A stretch of DNA of 21,094 nucleotides. Source: Tubiluchus corallicola. Taxonomy: Eukaryota; Priapulida; Priapulimorpha; Priapulimorphida; Tubiluchidae. Of this stretch, positions 8,066-17,680 are shown one piece after another; position 1 is the stretch's first letter, and every line of letters begins with the position of its first letter. A model generated the notes under the pieces. It made no database searches and was not told the DNA's origin. It worked only from the letters and a program-made list of their open reading frames with translations. The stretch is taken from contig JAQGDQ010001921.1 of the NCBI GenBank assembly GCA_030141605.1, positions 1 to 21,094 on the forward strand, in the 5' to 3' direction. A program made the position numbers and the translations under genes.

Positions 8066-11000
8066 TGAATTGCAGAGATAAGAAGTCGGGGGGAAAATGG
8101 ACTTATAAGCAACAGTAAATTCAAATCTATAGCAACAACATGGGAAGCAGCAACAAGCGAGTCTGAAAACTGCACTTGTTTTTTATGTCAATTTTTGCTT
8201 CGTAGATCGTGAATTGCAAAGATAAGAAGTCATGGGGAAAAGTGGACTTATAAGCAACAGTAAATTCAAATCTATAGCAACAACAGGGGAAGCAGCAACA
8301 AGCGAGTCTGAAAAATGCACTTGTTTTTTATGTCAATTTTTGCTTCGTAGATCGTGAATTGCAGAGATAAGAAGTCAGGGGGAAAAGTGGACTTATAAGC
8401 AACAGTAAATTCAAATCTATAGCAACAAGACGGGAAGCAGCAACAAGCGAGTCTGAAAAATGCACTTGTTTTTTTATGTAAATTTTTGCTTCGTAGATGG
8501 AATTGCAGAGATAAGAAGTCGGGGAAAAGTGGACTTATAAGAACAGTAAATTCAAATCTATAGCAACAAAGGGAAGCAGCAACAGCGAGTCTGAAAATGC
8601 ACTTGTTTTTTATGTCAATTTTTGCTTCGTGTGTGTTGGGTGTGGGTTGTTTTTTTGTTTTTTGTTGTGTGTGTTGGGTGGTGGGGGGTGGTTTGTTTTT
8701 TGGGAAGCAGCAACAAGCGAGTCTGAAAATGCACTTGTTTTTTATGTCAATTTTTGCTTCGTAGATCGTGAATTGCAGAGATAAGAAGTCAGGGGGAAAA
8801 GTGGACTTATAAGCAACAGTAAATTCAAATCTATAGCAACAAGATGGGAAGCAGCAACAAGCGAGTCTGAAAACTGCACTTGTTTTTTATGTCAATTTTT
8901 GCTTCGTAGATCGTGAATTGCAGAGATAAGAAGTCAGGGGGAAAAGTGGACTTATAAGCAACAGTAAATTCAAATCTATAGCAACAACATGGGAAGCAGC
9001 AACGAGCGAGTCTGAAAACTGCACTTGTTTTTTATGTCAATTTTTGCTTCGTAGATCGTGAATTGCAAAGATAAGAAGTCAGGGGGAAAAGTGGACTTAT
9101 AAGTAACAGTAAATTCAAATCTATAGCAACAAGACGGGAAGCAGCAACAAGCGAGTCTGAAAACTGCACTTGTTTTTTATGTCAATTTTTGCTTCGTAGA
9201 TCGTGAATTGCAGAGATAAGAAGTCAGGGGGAAAAGTGGACTTATAAGCAACAGTAAATTCAAATCTATAGCAACAAGATGGGAAGCAGCAACAAGCGAG
9301 TCTGAAAACTGCACTTGTTTTTTATGTCAATTTTTGCTTCGTAGATCGTGAATTGCAGAGATAAGAAGTCAGGGGGAAAAGTGGACTTATAAGCAACAGT
9401 AAATTCAAATCTATAGCAACAAGATGGGAAGCAGCAACAAGCGAGTCTGAAAACTGCACTTGTTTTTTATGTCAATTTTTGCTTCGTAGATCGTGAATTG
9501 CAGATAAGAAGTCAGGGGAAAAGTGGACTTATAAGCAACAGTAAATTCAAATCTATAGCAACAAGATGGGAAGCAGCAACAAGCGAGTCTGAAAACTGCA
9601 CTTGTTTTTTATGTCAATTTTTGCTTCGTAGATCGTGAATTGCAGAGATAAGAAGTCAGGGGGAAAAGTGGACTTATAAGCAACAGTAAATTCAAATCTA
9701 TAGCAACAAGATGGGAAGCAGCAACAAGCGAGTCTGAAAACTGCACTTGTTTTTTATGTCAATTTTTGCTTCGTAGATCGTGAATTGCAGAGATAAGAAG
9801 TCAGGGGGAAAAGTGGACTTATAAGCAACAGTAAATTCAAATCTATAGCAACAAGATGGGAAGCAGCAACAAGCGAGTCTGAAAACTGCACTTGTTTTTT
9901 ATGTCAATTTTTGCTTCGTAGATCGTGAATTGCAGAGATAAGAAGTCAGGGGGAAAAGTGGACTTATAAGCAACAGTAAATTCAAATCTATAGCAACAAG
10001 ATGGGAAGCAGCAACAAGCGAGTCTGAAAACTGCACTTGTTTTTTATGTCAATTTTTGCTTCGTAGATCGTGAATTGCAGAGATAAGAAGTCAGGGGGAA
10101 AAGTGGACTTATAAGCAACAGTAAATTCAAATCTATAGCAACAAGATGGGAAGCAGCAACAAGCGAGTCTGAAAACTGCACTTGTTTTTTATGTCAATTT
10201 TTGCTTCGTAGATCGTGAATTGCAGAGATAAGAAGTCAGGGGGAAAAGTGGACTTATAAGCAACAGTAAATTCAAATCTATAGCAACAAGACGAAGCAGC
10301 AACAAGCGAGTCTGAAACTGCACTTGTTTTTATGTCAATTTTTGCTTCGTAGATCGTGAATTGCAGAGATAAGAAGTCAGGGGGAAAAGTGGACTTATAA
10401 GCACAGTAAATTCAAATCTATAGCAACAAAGAGCAGCAACAGCGAGTCTGAAAACTGCACTTGTTTTTTATGTCAATTTTTGCTTCGTAGATCGTGAATT
10501 GCAGAGATAAGAAGTCAGGGGGAAAAGTGGACTTATAAGCAACAGTAAATTCAAATCTATAGCAACAAGAGGGAAGCAGCAACGAGCGAGTCTGAAAACT
10601 GCACTTGTTTTTTATGTCAATTTTTGCTTCGTAGATCGTGAATTGCAGAGATAAGAAGTCAGGGGGAAAAGTGGACTTATAAGCAACAGTAAATTCAAAT
10701 CTATAGCAACAAATGGGAAGCAGCAACAAGCGAGTCTGAAAACTGCACTTGTTTTTTATGTCAATTTTGCTCGTAGATCGTGAATTGCAGGGGTTGTGCT
10801 TGTTTTTTATGTCAATTTTGCTTAGATCGTGAATTGCAGAGATAGAAGTCAGGGGGAAAAGTGGACTTATAAGTAACAGTAAATTCAAATCTATAGCAAC
10901 AAGACGGGAAGCAGCAACAAGCGAGTCTGAAAACTGCACTTGTTTTTTATGTCAATTTTTGCTTCGTAGATCGTGAATTGCAGAGATAAGAAGTCAGGGG

Positions 11001-11837
11001 GAAAAGTGGACTTATAAGCAACAGTAAATTCAAATCTATAGCAACAAGACGGGAAGCAGCAACAAGCGAGTCTGAAAACTGCACTTGTTTTTTATGTCAA
11101 TTTTTGCTTCGTAGATCGTGAATTGCAGAGATAAGAAGTCAGGGGGAAAAGTGGACTTATAAGCAACAGTAAATTCAAATCTATAGCAACAACATGGGAA
11201 GCAGCAACGAGCGAGTCTGAAAACTGCACTTGTTTTTTATGTCAATTTTTGCTTCGTAGATCGTGAATTGCAGAGATAAGAAGTCAGGGGGAAAAGTGGA
11301 CTTATAAGCAACAGTAAATTCAAATCTATAGCAACAACATGGGAAGCAGCAACAAGCGAGTCTGAAAACTGCACTTGTTTTTTATGTCAATTTTTGCTTC
11401 GTAGATAGCGAATTGCAGAGATAAGAAGTCAGGGGGAAAAGTGGACTTATAAGTAACAGTAAATTCAAATCTATAGCAACAACATGTGAAGCAGCAACAA
11501 GCGAGTCTGAAAAATGCACTTGTTTTTTATGTCAATTTTTGCTTCGTAGATCGTGAATTGCAGAGATAAGAAGTCAGGGGGAAAAGTGGACTTATAAGTA
11601 ACAGTAAATTCAAATCTATAGCAACAAGACGGGAAGCAGCAACAAGCGAGTCTGAAAAATGCACTTGTTTTTTATGTCAATTTTTGCTTCGTAGATCGTG
11701 AATTGCAGAGATAAGAAGTCAGGGGGAAAAGTGGACTTATAAGTAACAGTAAATTCAAATCTATAGCAACAACATGGGAAGCAGCAACAAGCGAGTCTGA
11801 AAAATGCACTTGTTTTTTTATGTAAATTTTTGCTTCG
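8066..11837. repeat. 145-bp satellite-like array, about 26 copies
   Basis: The unit is 145 bp: GTGAATTGCAGAGATAAGAA, then GTGGACTTATAAGCAACAG, then GGAAGCAGCAACAAGCGAG, then TGCACTTGTTTTTTATGTC, ending GCTTCGTAGATC. Starts fall near 8067, 8211, 8356, 8501, then 8770 through 11700. Seven consecutive units (9205-10073) share CAAGATGGG and are almost identical. Outer units vary at CAACATGGG/CAAGACGGG, AAAATGC/AAACTGC and AAGTAAC. Units near 8500-8600, 10280-10450 and 10710-10850 have many one-base losses, and the copy at 10782 lost most of its interior. 145 bp is close to nucleosome-core length. Minus-strand frames of up to 173 codons in the array are by-products. Each unit holds AGATAAG (a GATA word). 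Confidence 0.97.
8630..8701. other. G/T-only block replacing part of one satellite unit
   Basis: After GCTTCGT the expected unit start (AGATCGTGAATTGC...) is replaced by about 72 nt made only of G and T, including GGGTGGTGGGGGGTGG (8675-8690). The array then resumes at GGAAGCAGCAACAAGC. The block has runs capable of a G-quadruplex. The adjacent unit carries several one-base deletions, so a sequencing or assembly fault is a serious alternative. Confidence 0.7.
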
Positions 11838-12540
11838 CTGAAACGTTTTATTTGCCAATGCGGACAGCAGGAGAAGTTTTTCAACTGAAAATGCATAAAC
11901 TTGAGGCTGAACAAATACCTTATGCAAATAAACTGGTTAGCAGTGCACTTTGTTGTAGGCGAAGTTTATTGGTTTCTAAATATTTGCAACAGAAAATTTA
12001 GTTAGTCTAAAACAGTGTAAAGTTTGGACGTGGTTTGGTTTAGCCTTAATTAAAGGTGAATTAACGAGTTTAACTCTTGTGCGTAACCCGGAAATACTTT
12101 TTTTTACTAAACCGTATGCATTCAGCTGACAAATGCTTTTGTACTAAACCATTTGCACTCACTCTTTGTAAAAAGGCACAAAAACTCACAGGCAAATATG
12201 CTTGTGAAAAATTTAAATATACATATTAATATATGTATAAATGTATAAATATATATGAATGTATAATGTATAATATAATAAATGTAATAACTTGAAATTT
12301 AGTGCACGATATGAGTTATAGCACATTTTGTGGACGTAAATTACAGAATTTCTTGTGCGTGCGTGTGTGCGTGCGTGCCTGTGTGTGTATCTATTTGTGT
12401 TTGTTTGTACACACGTTACTTTATTTTATGTCCACTTTTGACGATACCTAAACTTGCACGGTCAGAATTCGTGTATCAGTTTTAAAAGCTGCCTAATCTG
12501 AACCAAATAAACCATGTTTAAACTGAACTAAAAAAGAAAT
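11838..12540. other. Single-copy stretch with AT-rich and GT-rich simple tracts
   Basis: No gene is seen. A perfect octamer ATGCAAAT lies at 11922-11929. A short imperfect duplication around TACTAAACC(G/A)T(A/T)TGCA lies near 12106 and 12152. 12216-12290 is an AT-rich tract (ATGTATAA/TATATA type). 12354-12395 is a GTGCGTGC/GTGTGT tract. Confidence 0.6.
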
Positions 12541-12824
12541 AACCCTCACTTCTTACCCTAACCCTAACCCCTTACACTCACCCTAACCTCCTACACTCAC
12601 CCTAACCTCTTACCCCAATCCTAACCCTTTACCCTCACCTTAACCTCTTACCCTAACCCTTTACCCTCAGCCTCACCCTCACTCTAACCCCTTACCCTAA
12701 CCCTAACCCTTACCCTCACCCTAACCTCTTACCCTAACCTCACCCTCACCCTTACCCCTTACCCTAACCCTAACCTCTTACCCTAACCTCACCCTCACCC
12801 TTACCCCTTACCCTAACCCTAACC
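12541..12824. repeat. Degenerate interstitial telomere-like (CCCTAA) block
   Basis: CCCTAA units are mixed with CCCTCA, CCTCTTA and CCCCTTA variants throughout. The last part is an exact 49-bp duplication (12727-12775 and 12776-12824), so it evolves as a minisatellite now. TTAGGG is the ancestral metazoan telomere repeat. Here the C-rich strand is on +. The degeneracy rules out a functioning chromosome end. Confidence 0.9.
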
Positions 12825-13147
12825 AAATTTATTTGTGACTTATTTCTTGTGACTTGTTTCGTAGCCAAAATAGTAACTTTATTACCGGTTACTGTATGTT
12901 TTTCACCGTACAGTATTTTAAGCAGTAGGGCACACCTTTGAAGTGACTAGTGTCTTTCATGAAGTTGAGTGGCTGTTGATTTATTAATACCTGTACTGAT
13001 TCTGTACCATGTACTAAAGTACGCGTCTGTGGTGCGCATACACTAAATTCTGTGCTCTCAGAACCCTCAAATTTTAATATTATCAGGATCAAAGCTCAAC
13101 TGACACCTCACAAACCATTCAGATTTAATATCATCGAGTCGTGAGCT
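12825..13147. other. Single-copy stretch
   Basis: It has a short TTGTGACTT duplication at 12833-12855 and a 67-codon minus-strand frame (12889-13092) with no recognisable domain. Nothing else is supported. Confidence 0.4.
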
Positions 13148-13231
13148 ATGTAGTAAGCTTATTTAAGTTTGATGGCTTCAGCACGTACTTGGCTTCATTC
13201 ATTTGAGCACATTGTAGCTATACACGAGGCT
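13148..13231. repeat. Left copy of an ~84-bp direct repeat flanking (GA)n
   Basis: It starts ATGTAGTAAGCTTATTTAAG and includes GGCTTCATTCATTTGAGCAC and ATTGTAGCTATA. It recurs at 13471-13554 with a few substitutions and small indels, 323 bp downstream, with the GA microsatellite between. Confidence 0.85.
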
Positions 13232-13260
13232 GGAGCGCATGTAAAGAATGATCAGAATGA

Positions 13261-13262
<2 letters not shown>

Positions 13263-13294
<32 letters not shown>

Positions 13295-13318
13295 AGGGAG
13301 GGAGACAGACAGACAAAC

Positions 13319-13373
<55 letters not shown>

Positions 13374-13381
13374 CAGAGACA

Positions 13382-13427
<46 letters not shown>

Positions 13428-13434
13428 GGGGGGG
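13263..13434. repeat. (GA)n microsatellite with GACA interruptions
   Basis: About 170 bp of GAGA runs broken by GACAGACAGACA, GGGGGGAGGGAGGGA and a terminal GGAGGGGGGGG. It is a polypurine tract on +, the class able to form H-DNA (triplex). Frames reading Arg-Glu dipeptides across it are artefacts of the dinucleotide repeat. Confidence 0.97.
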
Positions 13435-13470
13435 ATTAAAGGCCTGAACTGTATTAGAAGTTGAATTAAT

Positions 13471-13554
13471 ATGTAGTAAGCTTATTTAAGTTTGGTGGCT
13501 TCAGGACTTGGATGGCTTCATTCATTTGAGCACATTGTAGCTATATATACGAGG
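13471..13554. repeat. Right copy of the ~84-bp direct repeat
   Basis: It starts ATGTAGTAAGCTTATTTAAG and runs through GGCTTCATTCATTTGAGCAC to ATTGTAGCTATATATACGAG. It matches 13148-13231. Confidence 0.85.
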
Positions 13555-14064
13555 CGTAATATTTACCCCTAGGGAATTGAAAATAAATGAATGCGATCAC
13601 GTTGTAAATATCCGACTGGTTTCACAATGAAGCCACACTACCTGGCAATGAAGCCACACTACCTGCTGATATTACTTCTGTTATTGCCGGAGGTCTTCGT
13701 GCATTCATATCAGTGGCAAACATTTTAGTTCCCTGTTTGTTTTGCTTATTGAACCACCCCTTTGTTCCAGCGAATATGACAGTATTTGCACACACCTTTC
13801 TGATTAAGGGCATTGAAGCCAGGTACATGGCTTCCAGTGTAATAATATGGGAGCCATGTTTGCAGTGGTTTCGTCACGCACGTTTCTGTTTCTGTGTTTT
13901 AGCTGGTGTCAAATGGGGGTTTTGTTTGCCCTAATGAGCTGAGCGTGATTACTTGTTTGGCTTCAGCTGCGAAGTTGGTTGGTAAATAGAAACCCAGAAA
14001 TGTTGCAGAGAGCGTGTAAGAATGATTCCTTTAATAACGTGGCAAAAGCTCGCAGGCAACAGAT
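13555..14064. other. Single-copy stretch with a 21-bp duplication
   Basis: CAATGAAGCCACACTACCTG is tandemly duplicated at 13625-13645 and 13646-13666, and a GAAGCC/GGCTTC inverted repeat lies at 13815-13834. Two open frames of about 70 codons overlap on opposite strands (13622-13828 minus, 13713-13934 plus). Neither has a recognisable motif, so no gene is called. Confidence 0.5.
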
Positions 14065-16090
14065 GCAAAAGCTCACAGAACTTGACCCCTGTGTCCCGTG
14101 CATACGGAGTTCAATGCTTGGATCTGTGACACTTTAACCCTTGTCTGTCCCTGGTCACGTACAGAAGTGGAGTAGTGGAAGTCAAACACTTGCAAAAGGT
14201 CACAGAACTTGACCCCTGTGTCCCGTGCATACCGAGTTTAACGCTTGGATCTGTGACTCTTTGACCCTTGTCTGTCCCTGGTCACGTACAGAAGTGGAGT
14301 AGTGGAAGTCAAACACTTGCAAAAGGTCACAGAACTTGACCCCTGTGTCCCGTGCATACGGAGTTCAATGCGTGGATCTGTAACTCTTTGACCCTTGTCT
14401 GTCCCTGGTCACGTACAGAAGTGGAGTAGTGGAAGTCAAACACTTGCAAAAGGTCACAGAACTTGACCCCTGCGTCCCGTGCATAGCGAGTTTAATGCTT
14501 GGATCTGTAACTCTTTGACCCTTGTCTGTCCCTGGTCACGTACAGAAGTGGAGTAGTGGAAGTCAAACACTTGCAAAAGGTCACAGAACTTGACCCCTGT
14601 GTCCGGTGCATACGGAGTTCAATGCTTGGATCTGTAACTCTTTGACCCTTGTCTGTCCCTGGTCAGTACAGAAGTGGAGTAGTGGAAGTCAAACACTTGC
14701 AAAAGGTCACAGAACTTGACCCCTGTGTCCGGTGCATACGGAGTTCAATGCTTGGATCTGTAACTTTTTGACCCTTGTCTGTCCCTGGTCGCCTACAGAA
14801 GTGGAGTAGTGGAAGTCAAACACTTGCAAAAGGTCACAGAACTTGACCCCTGCGTCCCGTGCATAGCGAGTTTAATGCTTGGATCTGTAACTCTTTGACC
14901 CTTGTCTGTCCCTGGTCACCTACAGAAGTGGAGTAGTGGAAGTCAAACACTTGCAAAAGGTCACAGAACTTGACCCCTGTGTCCGGTGCATACGGAGTTC
15001 AATGCTTGGATCTGTAACTCTTTGACCCTTGTCTGTCCCTGGTCACGTACAGAAGTGGAGTAGTGGAAGTCAAACACTTGCAAAAGGTCACAGAACTTGA
15101 CCCCTGCGTCCCGTGCATAGCGAGTTTAATGCTTGGATCTGTAACTCTTTGACCCTTGTCTGTCCCTGGTCGCATACAGAAGTGGAGTAGTGGAAGTCAA
15201 ACACTTGCAAAAGGTCACAGAACTTGACCCCTGTGTCCGGTGCATACGGAGTTCAATGCTTGGATCTGTAACTCTTTGACCCTTGTCTGTCCCTGGTCAG
15301 TACAGAAGTGGAGTAGTGGAAGTCAAACACTTGCAAAAGGTCACAGAACTTGACCCCTGTGTCCGGTGCATACGGAGTTCAATGCTTGGATCTGTAACTC
15401 TTTGACCCTTGTCTGTCCCTGGTCAGTACAGAAGTGGAGTAGTGGAAGTCAAACACTTGCAAAAGGTCACAGAACTTGACCCCTGTGTCCGGTGCATACG
15501 GAGTTCAATGCTTGGATCTGTAACTCTTTGACCCTTGTCTGTCCCTGGTCAGTACAGAAGTGGAGTAGTGGAAGTCAAACACTTGCAAAAGGTCACAGAA
15601 CTTGACCCCTGTGTCCGGTGCATACGGAGTTCAATGCTTGGATCTGTAACTCTTTGACCCTTGTCTGTCCCTGGTCAGTACAGAAGTGGAGTAGTGGAAG
15701 TCAAACACTTGCAAAAGGTCACAGAACTTGACCCCTGTGTCCGGTGCATACGGAGTTCAATGCTTGGATCTGTAACTCTTTGACCCTTGTCTGTCCCTGG
15801 TCAGTACAGAAGTGGAGTAGTGGAAGTCAAACACTTGCAAAAGGTCACAGAACTTGACCCCTGTGTCCGGTGCATACGGAGTTCAATGCTTGGATCTGTA
15901 ACTCTTTGACCCTTGTCTGTCCCTGGTCGCGTACAGAAGTGGAGTAGTGGAAGTCAAACACTTGCAAAAGGTCACAGAACTTGACCCCTGTGTCCGGTGC
16001 ATACGGAGTTCAATGCTTGGATCTGTAACTCTTTGACCCTTGTCTGTCCCTGGTCACATACAGAAGTGGAGTAGTGGAAGTCAAACACTC
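14065..16090. repeat. 126/127-bp tandem array, 16 copies
   Basis: Each unit holds AAAAGGTCACAGAACTTGAC, then CATACGGAGTTCAATGCTTG, then ACTCTTTGACCCTTGTCTGT, then GTACAGAAGTGGAGTAGTGG and AGTCAAACACTTGC. CACAGAACTTGACCC occurs 16 times. Two types are seen: X (TGTGTCCGGTGCATACGG) and Y (TGCGTCCCGTGCATAGCG). Y is in copies 4, 7 and 9. Copies 10-14 are nearly identical X units, all with GGTCAGTAC. Earlier copies vary as GGTCACGTAC, GGTCGCCTAC or GGTCACCTAC. Each unit has GGTCA and TGACC as inverted half-sites 7 nt apart. No ORF is present. Confidence 0.97.
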
Positions 16091-16096
16091 GTAGTT

Positions 16097-16320
16097 ACTT
16101 GTCTAGCAACTCAACTTTTCACAGTTACTGTGAGAGTTAGGAATTAGTTAGAGATTATTCCTTTTTAACCTGCTGCACCCTGGCGAGTCATACAATTGTA
16201 GTTAGTTGGCTTTAACCTGTGCAACTCAACTTTTCAAGTCATTGTAAAAGTTAGAGAATTAGTTAGAGATTATTCCTTTTTAACGTGAAACCTGCTGCTC
16301 CCTGGTGAGTCAAACACTAA
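16097..16320. repeat. Two-copy ~114-bp repeat after the 126-bp array
   Basis: CAACTCAACTTTTC at 16108 and 16222 starts two copies that share AATTAGTTAGAGATTATTCC, TTTTTAACCTGCTG-type sequence and CCCTGG(C/T)GAGTCA. The CCCTGG...AGTCAAACAC end resembles the end of the preceding 126-bp unit, so the pair may be a diverged edge of that array. Confidence 0.8.
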
Positions 16321-16949
16321 ATTCCGTGTAGTTAGGTACTTTGAACGATTGATAATCAATTTTTTATAGTCACTATGAAAAATAATCGTTTAGTCACGCC
16401 ACTATAAATGTGGAAAGACTATCTGTTCCTTTCATAGTTGCGCGTCTAAGTTAGTATTTTTCACATGGACTGTGAAACGTTGACTTGTAAGGTCATGAGC
16501 AATAAGACCGTGGTTCAAATCCAACTGCTGTCCGTCTTTTTCACGTTTCATTTCTAGCATGCACGAAATTTGATGATAATTGCTGGTTCATTCGATCTTA
16601 TACCTGTTTATTCGCTTGTGGCGGCGTTCTTTGATTTCTGTGCTTAATGATCACCTGAGATTTTTTACGTGGTGTGACGTTACATGACAATAATTATTCC
16701 TGCAATGAAATCCCTCGTACACGTTAATCGGTTCCATGTTGTGATAGGGCACTTGTACAAAGCTGTCAGATACAACTGATAAAACTGTGTAATATCTGTC
16801 ACGTATTATTTCGTTTGGCAGCGTGCCAAGTTTTCTTTGCCTTTCAGTTCTCACGTTGCGGTCGGTGATTTGTTTGATAGTCAGTTTGGAAACTTTGCTC
16901 TCTTTTTTCTAGTTTCTAGACGGTCTCGAGTTTTGCCTTCTGTTTACTG
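16321..16949. other. Single-copy stretch with small palindromes
   Basis: ATTGATAATCAAT (near 16348) and TTTTTATAGT/ACTATGAAAAA (near 16360) are short inverted repeats. A TATAAAT word occurs near 16402. The 67-codon minus-strand frame at 16651-16854 has no recognisable motif. No gene is called. Confidence 0.4.
16512..16522 (+). other. tRNA B-box-like sequence, possible SINE remnant
   Basis: GGTTCAAATCC fits the pol III B-box consensus GGTTCRANNCC. The flanking T-stem pairs only partly (GTGG with CCAAC), and no clear A box or acceptor stem is found upstream, so this is not a tRNA gene. A decayed tRNA-derived SINE head is possible. Confidence 0.2.
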
Positions 16950-17275
16950 CAGACAGTGTTGTCATGATTAAGTTTCATTGAGCTGTGTTGAAGATTAACC
17001 TCAGCAAAGCTTTATCATCGTCGTCGTTGTTGTCTCCATCATCACCATCGTCATCATCATCATCAGACAGTGTTGTCATGATTAAGTTTCATTGAGCTGT
17101 GTTGAAGATTAACCTCAGCAAAGCTTTATCATCGTCGTCGTTGTTGTCGCCATCATCACCATCGTCATCATCATCATCAGACAGTGTTGTCATGATTAAG
17201 TTTCATTGAGCTGTGTTGAAGATGAACCTCAGCAAAGCTTTATCGTCGTCGTCGTTGTTGTCTCCATCTAACTTT
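16950..17275. repeat. 114-bp tandem repeat, three copies, with (ATC/GTC)n tail
   Basis: CAGACAGTGTTGTCATGATT starts copies at 16950, 17064 and 17178. Each runs through AACCTCAGCAAAGCTTTATC into TCGTCGTCGTTGTTGTC and CATCATCACCATCGTCATCA. The third copy is cut within the trinucleotide tract, where the telomere-like block starts. Confidence 0.93.
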
Positions 17276-17280
17276 ACTTT

Positions 17281-17680
17281 TACCTTAAGCCTAACCCTAA
17301 CCCTAACACTGTTCTTAACTCCAACCTAACCCTAACCCTAACTCTAACCCTGTTCTTAACTCCAACCTAAACCTAGGCCTGTTCTTAACCCCAACCCGAA
17401 CCTAACCCTAACCCTGTTCTTAACTCCAACCTAAACCTAGGCCTGTTCTTAACCCCAACCCGAACCTAACCCTAACCCTGTTTCTAACCCCAACCTAACC
17501 CTAACCCTGTTCTTAATCCCAACCTAAACCTAGGCCTGTTCCTAACCCCAACCCGAACCTAGCCCTAACCCTGTTTCTAACCCCAACCCAAACCTAACCC
17601 TAACCCTAACCCTGTTCTTAACCCCAACCTAAACCTAGGCCTATTCCTAACCCCAACCCAAACCTAACCCTAACTCTAAC
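17281..17680. repeat. Second interstitial telomere-like block with ~64-bp longer unit
   Basis: CCCTAA runs alternate with TGTTCTTAACTCCAACCTAA and CCTAGGCCTGTTCTTAACCC. CCTAGGCCTGTT recurs at 17372, 17436 (64 bp) and 17529, and CCTAGGCCTATT at 17634, the larger gaps reflecting extra CCCTAACCCTGTT pieces. The C-rich strand is again on +. The block joins the next array without a gap. Confidence 0.92.

Noticed and set aside
10418-11927. Minus-strand frames of 173, 103 and 80 codons
   Set aside because: They lie inside the 145-bp array, appear only where indels shift the frame, and are interrupted in intact units.
12541-12824. A true chromosome end
   Set aside because: Repeats are degenerate and followed by several kilobases of other DNA, so they are interstitial.
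13169-13447. Arg-Glu repeat open frames across the GA tract
   Set aside because: A (GA)n dinucleotide read in any frame gives Arg-Glu. The frame spans one direct repeat and the microsatellite only.
13622-13934. Overlapping frames of 68 and 73 codons on opposite strands
   Set aside because: They are short, mutually antisense and without recognisable motifs, and one includes a 21-bp tandem duplication.
16512-16522. A functional tRNA gene
   Set aside because: Only the B box is present. No cloverleaf can be folded around it.
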